DNA of 64,000 bases from Thermophilibacter mediterraneus (GTDB lineage Bacteria; Actinomycetota; Coriobacteriia; Coriobacteriales; Atopobiaceae), in assembly GCF_900119385.1 (NCBI RefSeq), contig NZ_FPKO01000009.1:1077405-1141404 (forward strand), given 5' to 3'. The translations under genes and the position numbers were made by a program. Position 1 is the first letter of the stretch; each line of letters begins with the position of its first letter. The notes beneath the pieces are model-generated. The model ran no database searches. It had not been told where the DNA came from and saw only the letters and a program-made list of their open reading frames with translations. Of the stretch, positions 58,194 through 64,000 are shown piece after piece.

Positions 58194-58790
58194 TCACAGG
58201 ACGGCACGAACGCCCGCGAGCAGACCGCCCACGAGAAGGCAGGCGTCCACCACGCCACCTGAGGAACAGAGTCCCAGGCAGAAGCCGCGCGAGAGCGGCC
58301 AGAGCAGGCGGACCGGCCGCTTGTTGAGCAGGTCGAGCACGAGGTGGGAGGCCATGCCGATGGCAACGGGTGCTGCGAGCGGGGGACAGGCGAGCCACGT
58401 CGCGGCGGCGAGGGCGGCGAGAGCGGCAAGCGAGTGCGAGGGTCCGCGATGGGCCGAGAGCCGGGCGGCGCAGAAGAGGCCCGCCAGCGCGACGGCCCCG
58501 AGCGCGACCGGAGCCATGCCCCGCGCAGCGGCCGCGCGCAGCAGCGTCCCGCCCTGCGCCGCGTCGAGAGCGACGGCGCCCGCGAGCATGGCGGCTGCGG
58601 CCACGCGCGCGGCGCGGTCCCGAAGCGGGTGCGCCGAGCTCTTCACGTCGAGGTCGGGAAAGACGCCGCCTGCGGCTCCGCCGGCAGCGGCGAGGGCGAG
58701 CGCCGGTACCGTCGCGGCCGCCGGCATGGCCGATGAGGCTGCGACGAGTGCGGCTGCGGCGCCAACCACAACGTGCGTCCTGCCGGTCAC
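58194..58790 (-). CDS. YdjM/DUF457-type membrane-bound metal-dependent hydrolase
   Basis: A 198-residue membrane protein with four to five hydrophobic helices. GGVFPDLDVKSS (about 42-53), SAHRGPSHSLAAL (about 112-124) and GMASHLVLDLLNKRPVRLLWPL (about 143-164) are the conserved His/Asp motifs of the LexA-regulated YdjM family, related to PAP2-like lipid phosphatases. Substrate unknown. ATG 58790 overlaps the stop of the upstream GNAT gene (ATGA). A 17-bp minisatellite lies just past its end. Confidence 0.82.
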   Translation of the reverse strand: MTGRTHVVVGAAAALVAASSAMPAAATVPALALAAAGGAAGGVFPDLDVKSSAHPLRDRAARVAAAAMLAGAVALDAAQGGTLLRAAAARGMAPVALGAVALAGLFCAARLSAHRGPSHSLAALAALAAATWLACPPLAAPVAIGMASHLVLDLLNKRPVRLLWPLSRGFCLGLCSSGGVVDACLLVGGLLAGVRAVL

Positions 58791-59380
58791 CGTGCCCCAC
58801 CGTTCTTGTCGGCACCCGCGTTCTTCTCGTCCGTGGGCGCGGTGCGGTACCAGACCTCGTTGTCGGTCCAGACGCCTTCCTCCAGGACAAAGCCCCGGCG
58901 CACCCCCTCGAGCTCGAAGCCGTTTTTGGCGAGCACGCGACGGGACGCGGGGTTGTCGAGGTTGACGTGGGCCTCGAGACGGTGAAACCCCAGGTGAAGA
59001 AGACCGATTCGCGCGAGCGCCCCGACCAGCTCGGTGCCCAGGCCCATCTCCCAGTGCGTGTTGTGCAGCGTGTACCCGATCTTGGCGAGCTGCAGGTCAT
59101 CGCGCAGCAGCGTCGTGACGTCGCAGTAGCCGACCGAGCTTCCGTCCGCGGCGAGAAAGACGTTGAGCATGCGGCAGCAGTCAGCCTCCGCCTCGCGCCG
59201 ACGGCGCCCGAGCAGGCCTTCGTACCAGGATCGCGTCATGAACGAGGTGTCGAGCGACCCCTCGTCGAAGCGGTTTCTCGCGGGTCCGCACGAGGCGAAC
59301 CCGGAGACGAACGCCTCGTAGTCACTCGGCCGGAGCGCTCGGATGACGAGACGCTCGGTTCTCTCGACGATCCTGTCCAA
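58787..59380 (-). CDS. RimJ/RimL-type GNAT acetyltransferase
   Basis: A 197-residue GNAT. ERTERLVIRALRPSDYEAF opens the domain as in RimJ/RimL proteins. GYTLHNTHWEMGLGTELVGAL (about 101-121) is the acetyl-CoA loop region, and LEAHVNLDNPASRRVLAKNGFELEG (about 134-158) is the usual C-terminal pattern. No ATG is available; TTG 59380 has GGGAGGTGA 4 bases upstream and was chosen. The 59-base shadow ORF upstream is not coding. Coupled to the YdjM-like gene by a 4-base overlap. Acceptor unknown. Confidence 0.82.
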   Translation of the reverse strand: MDRIVERTERLVIRALRPSDYEAFVSGFASCGPARNRFDEGSLDTSFMTRSWYEGLLGRRRREAEADCCRMLNVFLAADGSSVGYCDVTTLLRDDLQLAKIGYTLHNTHWEMGLGTELVGALARIGLLHLGFHRLEAHVNLDNPASRRVLAKNGFELEGVRRGFVLEEGVWTDNEVWYRTAPTDEKNAGADKNGGAR

Positions 59381-59566
59381 TGGGTCACCTCCCTTGTCTG
59401 CCCATCCATGATACCCGCCGGCACGCGCGACTCGGGAGGGCCGGTCGAGCGGGTGCGGAGGAGGGCGCGGCGGGGACTTCCGTCGCCCGGCCGCGCAGCT
59501 CACCCAACCCGCCCGCGCCCGCCCGACCCCCCGCGCAAAGAAACTCCGCCGCGGGCGCAACAGTGC

Positions 59567-59572
59567 TACACT
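59567..59572 (+). promoter_or_regulatory. putative -10 box of the thiamine transport operon
   Basis: TACACT, 12 bases before the first paired base of the TPP riboswitch, consistent with a transcript start near 59580. Sequence 59381-59566 is GC-rich and shows no gene. Confidence 0.45.
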
Positions 59573-59583
59573 ACCAATCGAAA

Positions 59584-59671
59584 GCGGGGGGCTGGCGCAC
59601 GCCGGCTGAGATTGGGCCCAGGATCGCGGCCCTGACCCATAACCTGATCCGGGTAATGCCGGCGTAGGGAC
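59584..59671 (+). ncRNA. TPP riboswitch (THI box)
   Basis: Contains the two diagnostic conserved strings: GGCTGAGA (59604-59611) and CCTGATCCGGGTAATGCCGG followed by CGTAGGGA (59643-59671). Flanking GCTGGCG and GCCGGC segments form P2/P3-type helices. It binds thiamine pyrophosphate and, with the terminator at 59692, should switch off the downstream importer when TPP is plentiful. Confidence 0.96.
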
Positions 59672-59691
59672 CTTAGGCAGTGCGCTCGCGA

Positions 59692-59720
59692 GGCACCTAC
59701 GGAGAGTGGGTGCCTTTTTT
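59692..59720 (+). terminator. expression-platform terminator of the TPP riboswitch
   Basis: GGCACC/GGGTGCC stem (59692-59697, 59708-59714) with a purine-rich loop, followed by TTTTTT. It ends 20 bases before the first gene and is the off-state structure. Confidence 0.9.
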
Positions 59721-59740
59721 GCACCCGGAAGGGAGGGCGC

Positions 59741-60082
59741 GTGAACTGCTCGATCGCAATCCAGTTCCTGCCCATGGACGCCACGACCGACGACGCCACC
59801 TGTGACGCCGTCGACGCGGTGATCGCCTACATCGACTCGACGGGCGTCGACTACTTCGTCGGCCCGTTCGAGACGGCCATCGAGGGCGACTACGAGACCT
59901 GCATGGAGATCCTCAAGAACTGCCAGCTCGTGGGCGCCAAGGCCGGGTGCCGCCACATGATGACCTACGCCAAGATCAACTTCAGGCCCTCGGGCGACGT
60001 CATGTCCACCGAGCGCAAGGTGGGCAAGTACCACCCCGGGGACCCGGAGTTCGCCGAGAAGAGCCCGTCGGCGGCGGCCTAG
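59741..60082 (+). CDS. thiamine-binding (MTH1187/YkoF-like, DUF77) protein
   Basis: A 113-residue small soluble protein of the YqgV/MTH1187 type. CSIAIQFLPMDA (about 3-14) and STGVDYFVGPFETAIEGDYETCMEIL (about 33-58) match the family. Related YkoF proteins bind thiamine or its HMP precursor and occur with thiamine-precursor ABC genes. First gene after the riboswitch; GTG 59741 has GGAAGGGAGGG upstream. It is 1 base from the permease gene. Confidence 0.88.
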   Translation: MNCSIAIQFLPMDATTDDATCDAVDAVIAYIDSTGVDYFVGPFETAIEGDYETCMEILKNCQLVGAKAGCRHMMTYAKINFRPSGDVMSTERKVGKYHPGDPEFAEKSPSAAA

Positions 60083-60083
60083 C

Positions 60084-60887
60084 ATGGCGCGCCCGGCCGC
60101 ATCGCCGACGTCCGCAGCGCCCCGCGCGCGTCGCGTCGCGATGCCGCTCGCGACCATCGCCGTCCTTCTCGTCGTGTGGCAGGCCGCGGTGGTCACGGGC
60201 CTCGTGCCCAACTTCTTGCTCCCCACGCCGGTGCAGGTGGTCCAGGCGCTCGCGGAGGACGCCGCGCTGCTCGCCTCGCACTGCGTGACGACGCTCGCCG
60301 AGGCCGCCGCCGGCCTTGCCGCAGGCGTTGCCCTGGGCTTTGCGTTTGCGGTGCTCATGGACCGCTTCGAGGGGTTCTACCTGGCCTTCGAGCCGCTCAT
60401 GACCATCTCGCAGACCATTCCCACCGTGGCCATAGCGCCGCTTCTGGTGCTGTGGCTCGGCTACGGGGCGCTGCCCAAGGTCGTGCTCGTGATCGTGTCG
60501 ACGTTCTTCCCGATCACGGTGTCGCTCGCCTCGGGCTTCCGCTCCGTGGACCCCGACGTCATCGACCTCATGCGCACGATGAACGCCTCGCGCTGGCAGA
60601 TCTTCTGGTACGCCAAGCTGCCCGCCGCGGCCGAGCAGTTCTTCAGCGGCCTCAAGATCTCGGCCACCTACGCCATCGTGGGCGCCGTCATCGCCGAGTG
60701 GCTGGGCGGCAACGAGGGCCTGGGCGTCTACATGACGCGCGTCCGCAAGTCCTTCTCTTACGACCGCATGTTCGCCGCGATCATCGTCATCTCCGCGCTG
60801 TCGCTTGCCCTCATGAAGCTCGTTGAGCTGGCACAGCGCCTCTGCATGCCCTGGAAGCGGGCAGAAAGGAAGAGCAATGAGCGATAA
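60084..60887 (+). CDS. thiX: thiamine-precursor ABC transporter permease
   Basis: A 267-residue inner-membrane permease of the SsuC/TauC/ThiX class with six helices. The EAA loop (MRTMNASRWQIFWYAKLPAAAEQFFSGLKIS, about 170-200) contacts the ATPase. The gene name is by context: TPP riboswitch, a DUF77 protein and an NMT1-type binding protein. Likely substrate is HMP or a thiamine breakdown product. ATG 60084 comes one base after the preceding stop; the end overlaps the binding-protein gene by 11 bases. Confidence 0.88.
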   Translation: MARPAASPTSAAPRARRVAMPLATIAVLLVVWQAAVVTGLVPNFLLPTPVQVVQALAEDAALLASHCVTTLAEAAAGLAAGVALGFAFAVLMDRFEGFYLAFEPLMTISQTIPTVAIAPLLVLWLGYGALPKVVLVIVSTFFPITVSLASGFRSVDPDVIDLMRTMNASRWQIFWYAKLPAAAEQFFSGLKISATYAIVGAVIAEWLGGNEGLGVYMTRVRKSFSYDRMFAAIIVISALSLALMKLVELAQRLCMPWKRAERKSNER

Positions 60888-61956
60888 GAACCTCTCCAAG
60901 AACCTCTTCAAGAGCCTCAGCCGCCGCCAGTTCGTCGCCGCCTCCGGCGCCGTCGCGGCCACCGCGGCGCTCGCCGCCTGCAACAACAGCTCCGGGACCG
61001 TCGAGGGCCCGGACGGCACGGCCTCCTCGGACGACAGCGCCGGCGACGCCGACAAGACCAAGATCTCCTTCGTCCTCGACTACACGCCCAACACCAACCA
61101 CACCGGCATCTACGTCGCGCTGGCCAACGGCTACTTCGCCGACGAGGGCCTCGACGTCGAGATCGTGCAGCCGCCCGCGGACGGCGCGGACGCCCTCATC
61201 GGTGCCGGCGGGGCCCAGATGGGCGTCTCCTACCAGGACTACATCGCCAACAACCTGGCCTCCGACCAGCCGATGCCCTACTCGGCCGTGGCCGCCGTCA
61301 TCCAGCACAACACCTCCGGCATCATGAGCCGCGCCGAGGACGGCATCACGCACCCCGCGGCGATGGAGGGGCACACCTACGCCACCTGGAACATGCCCGT
61401 CGAGCAGGCCACGGTCCAGCACTGCGTCGAGGCGGACGGCGGCGACTGGTCCAAGGTCGAGCTCGTGCCTTACGAGGTCGACGACGAGGTCTCGGGCCTG
61501 CGCGCCAACATGTTCGACACCGTGTGGGTCTACGAGGCCTGGGCCGTCCAGAACGCCGTGGTGCAGGGCTTCGACCACAACTACTTCAGCTTCATCTCCA
61601 TCGACCCGGTCTTCGACTACTACACGCCGGTCATCGCCGCCAACGACGACTTCGCCGCCGAGAACCCCGAGGCCGTGCGGGCGTTCCTGCGCGCGGCCAA
61701 GAGGGGCTACGAGTACGCGATCGAGAACCCCGACGGCGCCGCGGACATCCTCTGCGAGCAGGTGCCCGAGCTCGACTCCGACCTCGTCCACCAGAGCCAG
61801 GCCTACCTGGCCGACCAGTACACCGCCGACGCCGAGAGCTGGGGCGTCATCGACCCCGAGCGCTGGGCGGCGTTCTACCAGTGGCTCAATGACAACGACC
61901 TCGTCGCCAACCAGCTCGACGTCAACGCCGGCTACGACCTCTCCTTCCTGGAGTAG
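60877..61956 (+). CDS. thiY: NMT1/ThiY-like substrate-binding lipoprotein
   Basis: A 359-residue extracytoplasmic binding protein. SRRQFVAASGAVAATAALAAC (two pieces, about 14-34) is a twin-arginine signal ending in a lipobox, so it is probably a Tat-exported lipoprotein. The mature part starts ISFVLDYTPNTNHTGIYVA, the hallmark of NMT1/THI5-like HMP-binding proteins. GAGGAQMGVSYQDY near 108 is the family's GxxDxG-like substrate loop. ATG 60877 has AGAAAGGAAG upstream and overlaps thiX. It delivers a pyrimidine precursor to ThiXZ. Confidence 0.9.
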   Translation: MSDKNLSKNLFKSLSRRQFVAASGAVAATAALAACNNSSGTVEGPDGTASSDDSAGDADKTKISFVLDYTPNTNHTGIYVALANGYFADEGLDVEIVQPPADGADALIGAGGAQMGVSYQDYIANNLASDQPMPYSAVAAVIQHNTSGIMSRAEDGITHPAAMEGHTYATWNMPVEQATVQHCVEADGGDWSKVELVPYEVDDEVSGLRANMFDTVWVYEAWAVQNAVVQGFDHNYFSFISIDPVFDYYTPVIAANDDFAAENPEAVRAFLRAAKRGYEYAIENPDGAADILCEQVPELDSDLVHQSQAYLADQYTADAESWGVIDPERWAAFYQWLNDNDLVANQLDVNAGYDLSFLE

Positions 61957-61958
61957 CG

Positions 61959-62789
61959 GTGAGCGCGGCGAGCGGGGCGACGATGCCGAGGAGCGTGGGG
62001 CGCGCGGCTGCGGAGCTCGCGGCGGACCAACCCGTCGCCCCTGCCCTCGAGGCGCGTGACCTGACGCTCTCCTGGGACGGCGAGCACGTCGTCGTCCAGG
62101 GCGTCGACGTGACGGTCGCCCCCGGGGAGGTCTGCTGCCTCGTGGGGCGCTCCGGCTGCGGCAAGACCACCATCCTGCACGCGCTCGCCGGCCTCACGAC
62201 CCCCATGGCCGGCCGCGTCCTCCTGCACGGGGAGGACGTGACCGGCCGGCCGGGCCGCGTGAGCTACATGCTCCAGAAGGACCTGCTGCTGCCGAGCAGG
62301 CGCATCATCGACAACGTGTGCCTGCCGCTCGTGCTCTCCGGCATGCGCCGCACCGAGGCCCGCGCCAAGGCGGCCCCGCTCTTCGAGCGCTTCGGCCTCG
62401 CGGGGTGCGAGCTCAAGTGGCCGAGCGAGCTCTCCGGCGGCATGCGCCAGCGCGCGGCCTTCCTGCGCACCTACCTCATGGGGGCTGACGTGACGCTGCT
62501 CGACGAGCCCTTCTCGGCCCTCGACGCCATCACGCGCGTCGAGGTGCGCCACTGGTTCGTCGACGTGGTCGCCGAGCTGGGGCTCTCGGCGCTCGTGATC
62601 ACGCACGACGTGGACGAGGCCGTCTCGATGGCGAGCCGCGTCTACGTGCTCGCGGGGTCGCCCGCAGCCGGCGTGCCGAGCCGCGTCGTCGGCGAGGTGG
62701 CCGTGACGCGCCCCGCGGGCGCGCCGAGCTTCGAGCTCACCGACGAGTACCTCGCCGCCAAGCGCGAGGTCATGGCGCTGCTGGGCTAG
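61959..62789 (+). CDS. thiZ: thiamine-precursor ABC transporter ATP-binding protein
   Basis: A 276-residue ATPase of the TauB/SsuB/ThiZ class. Walker A GRSGCGKTTI (about 63-72), Q-loop in MLQKDLLLP, signature LSGGMRQRAAF (about 157-167), Walker B VTLLDEPFSALD (about 176-187) and switch His in ITHDVDEAV. GTG 61959 has GGAG upstream, 2 bases after the thiY stop. Last gene of the TPP-regulated operon. Confidence 0.9.
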   Translation: MSAASGATMPRSVGRAAAELAADQPVAPALEARDLTLSWDGEHVVVQGVDVTVAPGEVCCLVGRSGCGKTTILHALAGLTTPMAGRVLLHGEDVTGRPGRVSYMLQKDLLLPSRRIIDNVCLPLVLSGMRRTEARAKAAPLFERFGLAGCELKWPSELSGGMRQRAAFLRTYLMGADVTLLDEPFSALDAITRVEVRHWFVDVVAELGLSALVITHDVDEAVSMASRVYVLAGSPAAGVPSRVVGEVAVTRPAGAPSFELTDEYLAAKREVMALLG

Positions 62790-62869
62790 GCGGGGCGTCG
62801 GGCGGGACCACGCTAGCGTGCGAGCGCCGCACCCAGCACGTGCCGCACCGACGTGCCTCGGGCATTGCC

Positions 62870-62917
62870 CCGCGCCAAACGCACGAAATCGGGGGCGAAG
62901 CCGTGCGCTTGGGGCGG
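62870..62917. repeat. hairpin element X2
   Basis: CCGCGCCAAACGCAC (62870-62884) pairs with GTGCGCTTGGGGCGG (62903-62917) with two mismatches; loop GAAATCGGGGGCGAAGCC. Related to element X1 at 43273-43320. The gap 62790-63195 contains no gene. Confidence 0.5.
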
Positions 62918-62973
62918 ACTATGTCGAATCGCCGCGGGCGGCCCGCCAGGCCGGCTGCGGCGTATGGAAGGCG

Positions 62974-63037
62974 CGACCGCGCACACCTTCAAAATCAGAG
63001 CTCGTCTACACCCAAAACGCGAAGGTGTGCGCGGTCG
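62974..63037. repeat. 17-bp palindrome with 30-base A-rich loop
   Basis: CGACCGCGCACACCTTC (62974-62990) and its exact complement (63021-63037). The loop contains AAAATCAGAGCTCG and CACCCAAAACGC. Located between the thi operon and the gene at the right edge. No T-run. Confidence 0.7.
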
Positions 63038-63195
63038 GGCCACGACGAGCGCACGCTCCCGCCCGGCCGCGCGGGCGCGTCATGCTCGCGTAAGGCCCGC
63101 GTAATGCTCGCGCAAGGCTCGCCCCCGGCGCCCGCCCGCGCACCCTCCCCGGACGTATCGTTGTGGTAAGGATGCGTTCAGGTAGGGGAGGTGGC

Positions 63196-64000
63196 GTGGG
63201 AGCTCGAGCCAAGACGCTGATCGCCGGCGTGGCCCTCATCGTCGCCGCGGTCGTGGTGGCGGGTGCCATCGCGCTCCTGTCCGGCGAGTCGGGAGGGGGC
63301 TCCCCGTCCCCCGACCCCTCGACCGACCAGGCCGAGGAGCTCACCGTCGTCCGAGGGGTCATCGGCTCGGAGAAGGAGTCTCTCTTCGCCGACCCCGAGG
63401 CCCGGGCCATCTTCGCCCGCTACGGCCTCGACGTGCAGGTCACGACCTCGGGCTCCTGGGCCATGGCGGAGCGCCCCGGCATCGAGGAGGCGGACTTCGC
63501 CTCCCCCTCCTCGGAGATCGCCGCCGCGCACCTCGTCGACGTCCACGGGGACGCGGTCCTCTCCACCACCCGGCCCTTCTACTCTCCGCTCGCCCTGGCG
63601 ACGGGCGACGCCGCCCTCGACGTCCTGTCGCAGAACGGCATCGCGGAGCAGCGCGACGGCGTGTGGTACCTCGACATGGCGGCCTACCTCGACGCCGTGG
63701 CAGCGGGCAGGCGCTGGACGGACCTCGTCGGGTCGGACGCGTACCCCTCGAGCCGAAACGTCATGGTCACCACGACCGACGTGCGCTCCTCGAACTCGGC
63801 GCTCATGTACCTGTGCCTCGCAAGCTACGTGCTCAACGGCAACGCGGTCGTGACGAGCGAGGACGCCGCCCGGCGGCAGGCCTCCGACTCGCTCGCCCGC
63901 CTCTTCCTCGACCAGGGGTACTCGCAGTCGTCCTCCTCGGGGCCGTGGGAGTCCTTCCTCTCCAAGGGGCCCATGAACCAGCCGCTCACCCTCATCTACG
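63196..64000 (+). CDS. membrane-anchored substrate-binding-like protein (partial at window edge)
   Basis: The open frame runs off the right edge after 268 codons. An N-terminal hydrophobic helix (TLIAGVALIVAAVVVAGAIAL, about 7-27) is followed by a Gly/Ser/Pro linker. A periplasmic-binding-like domain then begins VVRGVIGSEKESLF and continues YGLDVQVTTSGSWAM. Similar proteins sit beside vWA-domain proteins in actinobacteria; the partner would be outside the window. GTG 63196 has GGGGAGG upstream; an in-frame ATG at 63172 is possible but lacks a spaced site. Function not assigned. Confidence 0.7.
   Translation, partial: MGARAKTLIAGVALIVAAVVVAGAIALLSGESGGGSPSPDPSTDQAEELTVVRGVIGSEKESLFADPEARAIFARYGLDVQVTTSGSWAMAERPGIEEADFASPSSEIAAAHLVDVHGDAVLSTTRPFYSPLALATGDAALDVLSQNGIAEQRDGVWYLDMAAYLDAVAAGRRWTDLVGSDAYPSSRNVMVTTTDVRSSNSALMYLCLASYVLNGNAVVTSEDAARRQASDSLARLFLDQGYSQSSSSGPWESFLSKGPMNQPLTLIY

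Overview
The window is GC-rich bacterial chromosome with short intergenic gaps, almost every codon ending in G or C, and frequent GTG and TTG starts behind strong Shine-Dalgarno sequences. The gene content (anaerobic class III ribonucleotide reductase, mannose-family PTS, AmaP/DUF2273/Asp23 envelope cluster, M16C peptidase, DegV, DUF1836, LuxS/Pfs, thiamine ABC importer) points to an anaerobic actinobacterium of the Coriobacteriia, probably Olsenella/Atopobium-like. That assignment is an inference. I see no tRNA, rRNA, CRISPR array, prophage or insertion sequence with a transposase.

Layout. 0-6.2 kb: a HAD phosphatase, then leuA-leuC-leuD-leuB with a probable leucine attenuator and two palindromic repeats inside the operon. 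6.2-8.5 kb: a VOC gene with its middle deleted, a MalY-type lyase and an unknown gene. 8.7-12.3 kb: an MgtA-type Mg2+ pump with a small upstream ORF, and a GNAT acetyltransferase. 12.4-15.6 kb: nrdD-nrdG with candidate NrdR boxes. 15.9-18.6 kb: an aminotransferase, a HAD phosphatase and a nitroreductase. 18.8-25.6 kb: a same-strand block of KdpD-like kinase, KdpE-like regulator, Na+/K+-ATPase-like P-type pump, two TrkA/RCK proteins and a 36-residue membrane protein not found by ordinary ORF calling. 25.6-31.4 kb: M16C peptidase, EamA transporter, a coiled-coil lysozyme-like protein and a Usp protein. 31.6-35.7 kb: uppP, a D,D-carboxypeptidase, an LMW phosphatase and a hydrolase. 36.5-43.0 kb: a mannose-type PTS operon, a fused mannose-6-phosphate isomerase, a HAD phosphatase and a MarR regulator. 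43.4-48.8 kb: a large membrane protein, a PcrA helicase whose start is disrupted by a 50-bp inverted insertion, and MscS. 49.1-53.6 kb: luxS, mtn, degV, a DUF1836 regulator and nhaA. 53.7-59.4 kb: the Asp23 cluster, a D-2-hydroxyacid dehydrogenase, small proteins, repeats, a YdjM-like protein and a GNAT. 59.6-62.8 kb: a TPP riboswitch and the thiamine-precursor importer. A substrate-binding-like gene runs off the right edge.

The most interesting gene system is the ion-homeostasis block. A KdpDE-type two-component system sits directly upstream of a pump that resembles the Na+/K+-ATPase alpha subunit rather than KdpB. Two tandem operator-like sites of the kind OmpR/KdpE-family regulators bind lie between them. 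Two RCK (TrkA) proteins and a single-span mini-protein follow. I read this as a candidate K+/Na+ pumping module in which RCK proteins and a small subunit accompany a P2-type ATPase.

The intergenic DNA holds several families of structured repeats. One has a constant core and completely different but perfectly self-complementary arms in each copy, and sits inside the leu and nrd operons. Another is a three-unit array of 48-bp hairpins with a 61-bp period, present at two unlinked loci in the same orientation and position relative to the flanking genes. These may be RNA-level regulatory or mobile elements and deserve a genome-wide search.
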